64,000 nt of DNA from Methylobacterium sp. E-065. GTDB taxonomy: Bacteria > Pseudomonadota > Alphaproteobacteria > Rhizobiales > Beijerinckiaceae. The DNA is taken from contig NZ_JAKSYD010000100.1 of the NCBI RefSeq assembly GCF_022829605.1, positions 1 through 64,000 of the forward strand. Reading direction: 5' to 3'. The notes below the pieces were generated by a model, which saw nothing but the letters and a program-made list of their open reading frames with translations, searched no databases and had not been told where the DNA came from. Below, piece by piece: positions 22,148-29,498 of this stretch. Numbering within the stretch: the first letter of the stretch is position 1; each line of letters begins with the position of its first letter. A program made the translations under genes and the position numbers.

Positions 22148-22956
22148 GGGGCTGCCCTGCACGGGAGTTGAAGGCCGAAGGCCGGCAGCGTCAGCTCGGC
22201 CTTGTCCGGCCCGTGCCGGACCCACGTTGCCGCTGGGAGGGCAGTCGCGCGGGCCTCAAGGGCATCGAGGCCGCGGAAGCGCAACGCCAAAGTGGCGAAG
22301 CGGGCCGCCGGCCCCGGCACGATCGCGATCCGCGTCGTCCCGAGCCGCAGGGTCCAGACGCCGCCCGCGGCCTCGGCCGGCGCGCCGCTCGCGGCCGCGT
22401 AGAGAGGGGCGTCAACCTCCGGTGCCGGGCTCTCGATCGTCAGCGCGTCGATGCCCGAAAAGCCGTTCGGATGGTCGAGCCATTCTGGGCGCCAGACGAG
22501 ATCCGGGGTCAGGTGCTCGCAATGGTAGAGGCGACCCGCTGGAAACAAGTGTGCCGGAACCCGCACCGTGCGGAACCGGGCCGCTTCCTCGTGCCCATCG
22601 ACTATCACCGGACGCGAGAAGGCGACGGGTGGGCCGGCCGCGAGCCCCAGAGCGGCAAGGCGGGCTTGGGTCGCGTCCGCGTCCCGGCTTGCCACCACGA
22701 GCCCGTTCAGGCCGAACGGGCTGTCCAGAACGTCCTGTCGCTGCGCGCCGCTTTCGGGCACGCCGACGAGTTCCAGGTAGGGGCCCGGCGTCATCATCAG
22801 GTGGTTGATGGAGCCGAGCGAGTGGTGGCCGCGGGGCGTAAGCCGGAAGCCGAGGGCAGCGAACAGGTCCGCCGCCTCGTCCATCCGCCGCAGCACGTTG
22901 ATCACCACATGGTCGAGGGCCCCGTCCGCCGGGGCGGCGGGGTGCGGCCCGCTCAT
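22144..22956 (-). CDS. VOC-family (glyoxalase-like) protein
   Basis: A 270-residue protein built from two VOC modules, starting with LDHVVINVLRRMDEAADLFAALGF and containing LGSINHLMMTPGPYLELVGVP, which resembles the glyoxalase-like domain (Glyoxalase_3 type). VOC enzymes include lyases, epimerases and extradiol dioxygenases. It is joined by 4-bp overlaps to the thioesterase before it and the acyl-CoA synthetase after it, so it very probably acts in the same pathway. The reaction cannot be read from the sequence. Confidence 0.8.
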   Translation of the reverse strand: MSGPHPAAPADGALDHVVINVLRRMDEAADLFAALGFRLTPRGHHSLGSINHLMMTPGPYLELVGVPESGAQRQDVLDSPFGLNGLVVASRDADATQARLAALGLAAGPPVAFSRPVIVDGHEEAARFRTVRVPAHLFPAGRLYHCEHLTPDLVWRPEWLDHPNGFSGIDALTIESPAPEVDAPLYAAASGAPAEAAGGVWTLRLGTTRIAIVPGPAARFATLALRFRGLDALEARATALPAATWVRHGPDKAELTLPAFGLQLPCRAAP

Positions 22957-23372
22957 TTGGCCGGCGCTGTCATGTAGACGCCGCGCCCGCTCGCGAGCAG
23001 GCGACCTGAATCGTCGAGGATCTGGGCCTCGGCCACCGAGAGCTGGTTGCCGAACTTCACCACCGTGCCGCGGCAGGTGAGGTCGCCCTGCATCGCGGCG
23101 CGGTGGTAATCGACGCGCAGGTCGACAGTCGGAACGCCCCGACCGGTCTTGGAGACCAGCGCCCAGTCGGCGGTGAGATCGACGAGGGTCGCCAGGATGC
23201 CGCCGTGCACGTAGCCGCGCTCGGCATTGACGACCCATTCCGGCCGCCACTGCGCCTTCAACTCGATCGTGCCCTCGCCGACGGCGACCACGGAGAGACC
23301 GAGCCACTGGTGGAACGGGCCGCGCAGCAGCAGCGCCTCGACCTGCTCCTTGCTGAGGGGGGTGTCGGACAT
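22953..23372 (-). CDS. PaaI-type hotdog thioesterase
   Basis: A 139-residue hotdog-fold protein with the PaaI/YdiI signature VNAERGYVHGGILATLVDLTAD (the HGG motif and Asp nearby) and VPTVDLRVDYHRAA. It hydrolyses acyl- or aroyl-CoA thioesters, either as a step of the pathway or to free CoA. Start at ATG 23372 with AGGAGAT upstream; the longer frame to 23480 is read through the palindromic repeat and rejected. Its stop overlaps the VOC start. Confidence 0.85.
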   Translation of the reverse strand: MSDTPLSKEQVEALLLRGPFHQWLGLSVVAVGEGTIELKAQWRPEWVVNAERGYVHGGILATLVDLTADWALVSKTGRGVPTVDLRVDYHRAAMQGDLTCRGTVVKFGNQLSVAEAQILDDSGRLLASGRGVYMTAPAK

Positions 23373-23399
23373 GGCTTCGGGATCTCCTCGGGCAGGACG

Positions 23400-23505
23400 C
23401 TCCTCCCCCCTTGTGGGGAGGAGTTTGAGGTGGGGGTGGCTCAGGATGGGGCGCTGCGGTGCCTTCTGCACCACCCCCACCCCTGACCTCCCCGCAAGGG
23501 AGAGG
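23400..23505. repeat. REP-like palindromic intergenic element
   Basis: The segment contains a 9-bp stem CTCCTCCCC/GGGGAGGAG (23400-23423), then GGTGGGGGTGG (23429-23439) whose exact complement CCACCCCCACC lies at 23471-23481, then a smaller CTCCC/GGGAG hairpin around a GCAA loop. The structure resembles the G/C-run palindromic elements scattered between genes in many alphaproteobacteria. It interrupts the minus-strand operon between the dehydrogenase and the thioesterase. Copy number elsewhere in the genome is not known. Confidence 0.65.
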
Positions 23506-23565
23506 GGAAAGCCCCGCGGTGCGAGGCGGCGGTACCGCAGCCGAAGGCGTGATCCCGGGCGGGCG

Positions 23566-24582
23566 TCAGGGGGTGACGACGATCTTGCCCATGACCTCGC
23601 GGTCGCGGATCATCCGCAAGCCTTCGGCGGCCTCTTCGAGGGTCAGGAGCTTGTCGATGGTCGGCTTCAGCGTGCCGGCTTGGATCATCTCCATCAGGGC
23701 CGACAGGTCGTCGTCGTAGAAGCTGTTGGAGCCGATCACCTTGAGCTCGAAGCTCCAGATGTAGCGGAGATCCTCCTTTGGATCGTGCCCGGCGGTCGCG
23801 CCGCAGACGAGCAGCGTGCCGCCGCGCTTCAGGCATTTGAGCGAGGGCACCCAGGTGTCGCCGCCGGTGAAGTTGATCACCACGTCGACGCCGCCCTCGT
23901 AGGTCCGGCGCTGGGGCTTGCCGTAGTGCTGGATCGCCCATTTGGAGAAGTCGGTCTCGCGGTAGTTGACGACGTGGTCGGCCCCGAGCGCCTTGAGCGC
24001 CGCCATCTTCTCTTCGCTGCCCGCGCAGGCGATCACCTCGGCGCCGAGCTGCTTGGCCAGCATCACGCAGCCCGTCCCAACACCGCCGCTCGCGCCGAGG
24101 ATCAGGACCGTGTCGCCGGCCTTCACCGTGTTGTGGGTGATCAGCATGCGGTGGGCCGTGCCGTAGGCCACCGGCAGGGAGGCGGCATCCGCGTAGCTCA
24201 CGTCCGGCGGCATCGCGATCAGCTGGCTCGTCGAGACCCGGCAATACTCGGCCATGCCGCCGTCGAGCATCTCACCCATCAGGCCCTTGGCCCGGTTGAG
24301 CGGGTTGACCAGCACCCGGTCGCCGACGTGCCAATCCGCAACGCCTTCGCCCAGCTCGACGATCTGCCCGGCCATGTCGAGGCCGATGACCACCGGCATC
24401 GGCACCTTGATGCCGGGCATGCCCTTCACGGTGAACACGTCATGGTAGTTGAACGAGGACGCGCCGACCCGGATGACGACTTCGCCCGCGCCGGGGGACG
24501 GCTTCGGATAGTCGGCCACCACCTTCAGCGTGTCGATATCACCATGCGCCTCCAGCACGAGCGCCTTCATGGTTTCAGCCAT
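23566..24582 (-). CDS. Zinc-type/quinone-reductase-like MDR dehydrogenase
   Basis: A 338-residue medium-chain dehydrogenase/reductase. The catalytic-domain region contains GASSFNYHDVFTVKGMPGI and the NAD(P) fold shows GASGGVGTGCVMLAKQLGAE. NPLNRAKGLMGEMLDGGMAE resembles the lobe region of zinc alcohol dehydrogenases, but the structural-zinc Cys cluster is not present. It may oxidise an alcohol or reduce an enone or enoyl-CoA. Start at ATG 24582. It follows the binding-protein gene by 31 bp in the GntR-headed block. Confidence 0.85.
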   Translation of the reverse strand: MAETMKALVLEAHGDIDTLKVVADYPKPSPGAGEVVIRVGASSFNYHDVFTVKGMPGIKVPMPVVIGLDMAGQIVELGEGVADWHVGDRVLVNPLNRAKGLMGEMLDGGMAEYCRVSTSQLIAMPPDVSYADAASLPVAYGTAHRMLITHNTVKAGDTVLILGASGGVGTGCVMLAKQLGAEVIACAGSEEKMAALKALGADHVVNYRETDFSKWAIQHYGKPQRRTYEGGVDVVINFTGGDTWVPSLKCLKRGGTLLVCGATAGHDPKEDLRYIWSFELKVIGSNSFYDDDLSALMEMIQAGTLKPTIDKLLTLEEAAEGLRMIRDREVMGKIVVTP

Positions 24583-24613
24583 CGTGAAAACCTTCTTCTG
24601 CAGGTCGGGAAGG

Positions 24614-25588
24614 CTACGGGATCGTCTTCGACCGCTCGTAGGGGCCGGGAACCAGGGCCGCGTCGGGCAGGCTGCCCTGGACGACGCCAACGGCCTTGAA
24701 CACATCGAACTCCCGCTTCAGCGAGGCGATGTCGGCGGGCTCCATGCTGACCGTGTAGATGCCGTCCCAGAGACTCCCGTAGGCTGCGGAGTCGGCATCG
24801 CTCAGGTTCGCGGCGGCCTTCAGGATCCCAGCCACGGCTGGCTTGTCAGCCTTACCGAAGGCGTAGGCCTTGCGCATCGCAGCCACGACCTTGGCGGGCG
24901 CGTCCGGGTTCTGCGCCATCCAGGCGTTGCGCATCAGGCCGACGCCGAGGACCGGCGGCGCGTCCTGCCGGGTGAGCTGCTTCCACTCGGCGCGGAAGCT
25001 GCCGAGCCGGCGCAGCTTCACGTCCGGCAGGAGCGCGAGGGTCACGGTGCGCAGAGCCGCCGCGTCGATGTCCTTCTGGACGAGGAATTGTGCCAGCCGA
25101 GAGTCGTTGCCGGGCACGGCCTGGTAATCCGCGGGCTTGAGGCCGTGATTGGTCTCCAGGATCGCCGCCGCGATGGCGGCGGTGCCGCTGCCCGCCGGCG
25201 AGGTGCCGATCTTCTTGCCCTTGAGGTCGGCCATCGTCCGGATCGGCGAGTCCGCGGGGACGACGAAGTCGAGATCAGCCACCTGCGTCGCCAGGACGAT
25301 GCTCATCGGCAGGCCGTCGGCGGTGACGCTCAGCGCCGTTCCCGCGCTTGCCGCGATCGCGAAATCGATCGCCCCGGCGGCCATGGCCTTGGTCGGCGCG
25401 TTCACATCCGGGAACTTGATGTACTCGGCGGTCAGGCCCTCCTTCTCCATGAACTTGCCGGCCTCCAGCACGGCGCCGAAGCCGAGGCTGATGCCGGAGC
25501 TCCAGTAGCCGATGCGCACCGTCTCGGCGCGCGCGAGGCCGGGCAGGCCGAGTGTGCAGAGCGCGGCGACGGCGAGAATCCGTTTCAA
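24614..25588 (-). CDS. NitT/TauT-type substrate-binding protein
   Basis: A 324-residue periplasmic protein starting at TTG 25588, which lies 4 bp after GGAGAA and opens a perfect leader, KRILAVAALCTLGLPGLARA. An ATG at 25621 is in frame but would place charged residues before the leader. The mature part shows TVRIGYWSSGISLGFGAVLEA, AMAAGAIDFAIAASAGTAL and LKGKKIGTSPAGSGTAAIA, typical of the SsuA/TauA/ThiY-like family. It serves the permease and ATPase directly upstream. The ligand is unknown; the linked enzymes suggest an organic acid rather than a simple sulfonate. Confidence 0.85.
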   Translation of the reverse strand: MKRILAVAALCTLGLPGLARAETVRIGYWSSGISLGFGAVLEAGKFMEKEGLTAEYIKFPDVNAPTKAMAAGAIDFAIAASAGTALSVTADGLPMSIVLATQVADLDFVVPADSPIRTMADLKGKKIGTSPAGSGTAAIAAAILETNHGLKPADYQAVPGNDSRLAQFLVQKDIDAAALRTVTLALLPDVKLRRLGSFRAEWKQLTRQDAPPVLGVGLMRNAWMAQNPDAPAKVVAAMRKAYAFGKADKPAVAGILKAAANLSDADSAAYGSLWDGIYTVSMEPADIASLKREFDVFKAVGVVQGSLPDAALVPGPYERSKTIP

Positions 25589-25653
25589 GGCGTTCTCCGG
25601 GAGATACGATGGGCGGAACATGCGACGGGCGTGGCCCCGGGCGGTGTCGGCCG

Positions 25654-26469
25654 TCACGGCTGCGCCACCTTCTTCCAGGCGAACAGGCGCTGTTCCGCCG
25701 GTTTCAGGACGAGCGTCTCGACCCCGATCATCAGGGCGACGAGGGTCAGGGTCCAGGCGAAGACCTGATCGGTCTGGACGAGATCCGCCGCCTGCCGCAG
25801 GCGGTAGCCGATGCCGCTGCTCGCCCCCAGCGACTCGGCCACGAGGACGACACGCGCCCCGAAGCCGATGGCGAGGCGCGCGCCCGAGAAGAACGCGGGC
25901 AGGATCGTCGGCAGATAGATCTTGGTCAGCACCTTGTGGCGCGGCATGCGGAAGGTGCGGGCCAGCTCGAGATGCTCGGCGCTGACCGTGCGCGTGCCCT
26001 GCCAGACGTTGGTCAGGATCAGGGGCATCGCGGTCATGAACACCACGAAGATCGTGGTCCAGTTCGAGAGACCGAACCAGATCAGCGCGAAGATCGCCCA
26101 GATCGCCGACGAGACCGTGTTGGTCACTGTCAGCACCGGCTCGAAGAAGCGGCCGAGACGGGGGCTCGCGCCGAGCAGCAGGCCGAGCGGCAGCCCCACG
26201 AGGGCGGCGAACGCGAGGCCTGCGCCGATCCGGCCCAGCGTGATGCCGAAATCGGCGGCGAAACTGGGCGTGGCCACCAGCCCGAGCCAGGTGTGCCAGA
26301 CCCGCGCGGGGCTCGGCAGGACGAAGCTCGGCGCCTGCAGCGATCCGATCTGCCACGCGGCCAGCGCCAGGCCGAGCAGGGCCAGCCGCTGCAGCAGCAC
26401 GCCCGCCCGGCGTCCGACGCCGGAGGTCCGTGCCTGCCGCATCAGGCGCGGCGGGGTCTTTACGAGCAT
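25654..26469 (-). CDS. NitT/TauT-type ABC permease
   Basis: A 271-residue inner-membrane permease with six or so hydrophobic helices; LPSPARVWHTWLGLVATPSF precedes the helical core, and the coupling loop is ARTFRMPRHKVLTKIYLPTI. The Arg-rich N-terminus (about 25 residues) is cytoplasmic. It overlaps the ATPase gene by 10 bp. Together with its ATPase and binding protein it makes a complete importer. Confidence 0.87.
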   Translation of the reverse strand: MLVKTPPRLMRQARTSGVGRRAGVLLQRLALLGLALAAWQIGSLQAPSFVLPSPARVWHTWLGLVATPSFAADFGITLGRIGAGLAFAALVGLPLGLLLGASPRLGRFFEPVLTVTNTVSSAIWAIFALIWFGLSNWTTIFVVFMTAMPLILTNVWQGTRTVSAEHLELARTFRMPRHKVLTKIYLPTILPAFFSGARLAIGFGARVVLVAESLGASSGIGYRLRQAADLVQTDQVFAWTLTLVALMIGVETLVLKPAEQRLFAWKKVAQP

Positions 26470-27230
26470 CGCGCGCTCGCGGCGGAGAGGCTGATGCGCA
26501 GGCGGCGGACCTCCTCGGCGACCTCCGCGGCAAGGGGGTCGCGGGGATAGGGCAGATCGATCGCCCGGACGGTGCCGATCCGGCCCGGCCGTGGGTGCAG
26601 GACGACCACTTGGCTGGCCAGCACGACCGCTTCCTCGACGTCGTGCGTGACGAAGACCAGGGTCATCGCCCGGAGACCCGCGATGCGCAGCAGTTCCGCG
26701 TGCATCTGCGCGCGGATCTCGGGATCGAGTTTCGAGAACGGCTCGTCGAGGAGCAGGATCCTGGGCTCGGTGACGAGGCTGCGCGCGAGCGCCACCCGGC
26801 TGCGCATGCCGCCGGACAATTCATGCGGGTAGGCGTCGCGGAAGGTGTCGAGCCCGACGAGGCGGAGGGTGTCATCGACCCGCCGCGCCCGCTCCGCCCG
26901 GCTCATGCGCCCGGCTTCGAGCCCAAAAGCGACGTTCTGTGCGGCCGTGCGCCAAGGGAGCAGCCGGTCCTCCTGAAACATGTACGTCATGGCCCGCCAG
27001 TCGCGGAAGGCGTGCGACGGGATGCCGTCGAGGAGGACGGCGCCCTCGTCCGGTTCGACCAGCCCGGCGATCATGTTGAGGAGGGTGCTCTTGCCGCAGC
27101 CCGACGCACCCAGGATCGCGACGCTCGCGTGCTGCGGGATCGCGATGTCGATCGTGTCGAGGACGTGGAGCGGCCCGCCCTCGCGCCGGTCGAACCACTT
27201 GCTGACATGGTCGAGCTCGACGGCGTTCAC
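26460..27230 (-). CDS. NitT/TauT-type ABC ATPase
   Basis: A 256-residue ATPase with Walker A GASGCGKST, Q-loop YMFQEDRLLPW, signature LSGGMRSR, Walker B RILLLDEPFSKLD and switch VTHDVEEA. The start is GTG 27230, overlapping the regulator stop (GTGA), so the regulator and transporter are in one transcript. The signature has Met-Arg-Ser in place of the usual Gln-x-Gln, seen in some members of this family. Confidence 0.87.
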   Translation of the reverse strand: MNAVELDHVSKWFDRREGGPLHVLDTIDIAIPQHASVAILGASGCGKSTLLNMIAGLVEPDEGAVLLDGIPSHAFRDWRAMTYMFQEDRLLPWRTAAQNVAFGLEAGRMSRAERARRVDDTLRLVGLDTFRDAYPHELSGGMRSRVALARSLVTEPRILLLDEPFSKLDPEIRAQMHAELLRIAGLRAMTLVFVTHDVEEAVVLASQVVVLHPRPGRIGTVRAIDLPYPRDPLAAEVAEEVRRLRISLSAASARCS

Positions 27231-27988
27231 GGCTCGCCTCCCTCGGCCAGGGGCCGACTCGATGGGGGCACGACGGCGCTGTCGCGCAGACTTGCGATGA
27301 CCTTCTCCATCGTCATCGCCCGGAAGGTCTCGACGTGGCGGCGCGCTACGAGCGCTGCACTGTCCGCGTCCCCGGCCACGAGATGCTCGATCAGCGCGGT
27401 GTGGTCGTTCTCGATGTTCGGCCGCACGCCCTGAACGCCGAAGCCGAGGGCGACGAGGCGGGTCATCTCGTCCAGCAGGCCCGACAGGGTTCGATACAGG
27501 CGACCGTTCCCGGCAGCCGCGGCGATTGCGAGGTGGAAGCCCCGATTGGCCTCGAGGAAAAAATCGATCTGGTTGCCCATCTCCACCGTGATCCGGCGGC
27601 GGCAGGCCTGCTCCAGGCGTTCCAGATGCGCCCGGTTCACCCGGCCGACGGCGGCTCGGGCGGCCAGCGGTTCGAGCTCCATGCGCAGCGCGAACACCTC
27701 ATCGACATCCTTCACGGTGACCGGGCTGACCCGATAGCCGTGCCGGGGCATCGAGCTGACGAAACCCTCCTGGGCCAGACGCTGAAGGGCGATCCGGCAG
27801 CTCGCCTTTCCGATCGCGAAGTGCTCCATCACCTCGGCCTCGGTGAACCGCGTGCCCGGAAGCAACCGGCAGGCGACGATCTCGCGCCGCAACAGGTCGT
27901 ACGCTTGATTGCCCTTGCGCGTCGCGTCCGGGACGGCGAGCACCCCGACCGCCGGGCGCGTCGACCGGGGTGCAGAAGCGCTCGTCAT
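27227..27988 (-). CDS. GntR-family regulator, FadR/FCD subgroup
   Basis: A 253-residue repressor or activator. A winged helix-turn-helix (about 28-90) contains QAYDLLRREIVACRLLPGTRF and IALQRLAQEGFVSSMPRHGY. The C-terminal FCD effector domain (about 100-225) has RMELEPLAAR, GFHLAIAAAAGNGRLY and DHTALIEHLVAGD, with His residues that normally hold a metal near the ligand, usually an organic acid. Start ATG 27988 follows GAGGTGACGGG. It is the first gene of the import/degradation block and probably controls it and itself. The recognition helix reads IGKASCRIALQ rather than the common VSRTPVREAL. Confidence 0.9.
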   Translation of the reverse strand: MTSASAPRSTRPAVGVLAVPDATRKGNQAYDLLRREIVACRLLPGTRFTEAEVMEHFAIGKASCRIALQRLAQEGFVSSMPRHGYRVSPVTVKDVDEVFALRMELEPLAARAAVGRVNRAHLERLEQACRRRITVEMGNQIDFFLEANRGFHLAIAAAAGNGRLYRTLSGLLDEMTRLVALGFGVQGVRPNIENDHTALIEHLVAGDADSAALVARRHVETFRAMTMEKVIASLRDSAVVPPSSRPLAEGGEP

Positions 27989-28032
27989 CCCGTCACCTCG
28001 TCAGCGTCCTGTTGGGTCTCTCACAGCGCACT

Positions 28033-28045
28033 GTGAGCAGCTCAC
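28033..28045. promoter_or_regulatory. Candidate GntR operator 1
   Basis: GTGAGCAGCTCAC is a 13-bp palindrome with perfect 6-bp arms around a central A, 45 bp upstream of the regulator start. It is fused to a second palindrome, CTCACAG-CGCA-CTGTGAG (28020-28037), so half-sites are densely packed. The size and symmetry suit a GntR dimer. Confidence 0.5.
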
Positions 28046-28074
28046 ACCTCGCACGACATATGCCAAACGAGTTC

Positions 28075-28087
28075 GTGAGTGCCTCGC
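28075..28087. promoter_or_regulatory. Candidate GntR operator 2 (degenerate)
   Basis: GTGAGTGCCTCGC matches the GTGAG-N3-CTCAC pattern with one change in the right arm. It lies 42 bp (start to start) from site 1, four helical turns away. Confidence 0.35.
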
Positions 28088-28183
28088 TCGCGCCTTCCCG
28101 GTCGATGGACCAGCCGTGGTTCACCGAGGTTCAGGCCGGTCAAGATGCTTCCGATCGGCTGCGTGATCAGCTCAGCACGTGCT

Positions 28184-28196
28184 GTGAGCATCTCAT
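28184..28196. promoter_or_regulatory. Candidate GntR operator 3
   Basis: GTGAGCATCTCAT repeats site 1 with two changes; preceding CT and following GCC are near those at site 1 (CTGTGAGCAnCTCA shared). The symmetric core is TGAG-CAT-CTCA. It lies about 195 bp upstream of the regulator start and could allow looping. Confidence 0.4.
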
Positions 28197-28720
28197 GCCA
28201 TATTTATGGGCATTCGCTGCTGGTCATGTAAATGAAACGCGCATCCAATTGCAGCGAAGTTTCTAGGAGATCGCTTCTCTCGGCCTCCCATATCGGAAAA
28301 TAAGCTGTGTCTTGTTCGCAAAGGCGGTGCCTGGGTCCGGCGATCGACAAAAGAGCGATCCGATCTGAGCTGCCGGTCGATTCCCAGCTTATTCGGTCCG
28401 GAACGCCGAGGCCGACGCAGATTTGCGAGAGCGCCCGATGGCAGGACGATCGGGGGGATCCCAACGAGCCCTTCATTCTGTCGCGGACGCGCCGCGGGCC
28501 GCGGAGGACGGCTCCACGGATCGTTGCGGCTTTGGGAGAGCTGCCCCAAGGCTTCCGTTGCGCTCCGGCACCTCGGGATTAGGAAGGTGGTTGGGATGAC
28601 TGATGAGACACCTCTACTGTGCGTGTCGTGCAACGCGCGGCGAGACAATCCCATCCGCTCAAGCCACGGCGAGGTGCCGGTTTTCGTCGCCAAACCGGCA
28701 GCCAATCCCAAGAAACTTGC

Positions 28721-29002
28721 TCAGAGCTCGGAAGCGTCGTGCAGATGGGCGTCGCGCAGGACGGCTTGAACCTGCCCAGCCGCCACGGCCAGTGCAGTTT
28801 CCCCCGGAACAGCATCCGATTCGATTCGCGCAAGTGAGCCAAGCCGGTAGGCGATCCGGTGCTCCACCCCTTGGAGCAGCTCGCGCGCCGGCTCCGCCTC
28901 GATGCGCAGCAGCGTCTGCGCGAGATCGAGATAGGCACTCCGAAGGAGGCTGAATGCAAAACGCGTCGCGGCTTCATCCGCGATCGGTGTCATGGTGTTC
29001 AT
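28721..29002 (-). CDS. Small hypothetical protein
   Basis: A 93-residue protein of unknown family. It is Ala/Leu/Glu-rich and probably helical (FSLLRSAYLDLAQTLLRIE, ETALAVAAGQVQAVLRDA), without leader or membrane segment. Start ATG 29002 has AGGAGC 5 bp upstream, the best reason to believe it; the frame to 29134 upstream is rejected. A stem-loop with a U-run lies in its presumed leader (29071-29090). No neighbour suggests a function. Confidence 0.6.
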   Translation of the reverse strand: MNTMTPIADEAATRFAFSLLRSAYLDLAQTLLRIEAEPARELLQGVEHRIAYRLGSLARIESDAVPGETALAVAAGQVQAVLRDAHLHDASEL

Positions 29003-29498
29003 GGCGTGCTCCTGATCAAACACGCTCCCCAAGCCGATAGTCTTATAGGCGTCACCACCAAAATTGTAAAACCGGCCCAAGCAGGCCGGTAAAATCGATA
29101 ATCTCACGCGCTTTTGCGGGCGAAGATTTAACATATGACAGATGCGTATGGTGCCGTCTGCTTATCGCGCGGCGCGCAGGATGCCCCAGCGCCCGACCGG
29201 ATGACCCGGTCGTCGGCGACGGTCTCGGCGCGCCCGGCGGCACAATTTTTCTGACCTTGGGACGAAGAGTTTTTAAAAGGCGACGCGGCTCCATAATAGA
29301 TTATCATGTTGGCGGAGACGACGGTCTTGCCGCAACGCCGCATGTATTGATGCGATGCAATAGAATGCGAATGAAAAACTCGAATGGTCTCGCGCCTGGA
29401 TCCGTCCCGGCCGAGCGCAGTCGGCAGGTGACGATGTCAGGAACGGTCCGTCCTGCGAGCGGCGCCGCGATCGGAAGTCTGGAAGGATCACGGGCCCC
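29003..29498. other. Intergenic region with divergent promoters expected
   Basis: About 500 bp between the small protein gene and the CoA-transferase gene. It is richer in A/T than the surroundings around 29040-29110 and 29260-29380. The short frames in it are not convincing. Apart from the hairpin at 29071 nothing is recognised. Confidence 0.5.
29071..29090 (-). terminator. Hairpin with U-run in the leader of the small gene
   Basis: ACCGGCC-CAAGCA-GGCCGGT is a perfect 7-bp stem with a 6-base loop. Transcribed on the minus strand it is followed by UUUUA, the form of a Rho-independent terminator. No minus-strand gene precedes it, so it may act as an attenuator about 70 bp before ATG 29002 or shield the gene from upstream transcription. 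Confidence 0.5.

Larger units (their letters stand above)
27989..28720. other. Intergenic/regulatory region upstream of the GntR regulator
   Basis: About 730 bp. The first 210 bp carry the three operator-like sites listed separately and must include the promoter of the GntR block. The rest contains only weak frames on both strands; a minus frame at 28204-28476 is mildly protein-like but has no ribosome site or recognised motif. No RNA gene seen. Confidence 0.5.

Noticed and set aside
28193..28711. A 172-codon minus-strand frame between the GntR region and the small gene
   Set aside because: Ser/Arg/Pro-rich, no ribosome site, and it overlaps another equally weak frame; treated as non-coding.
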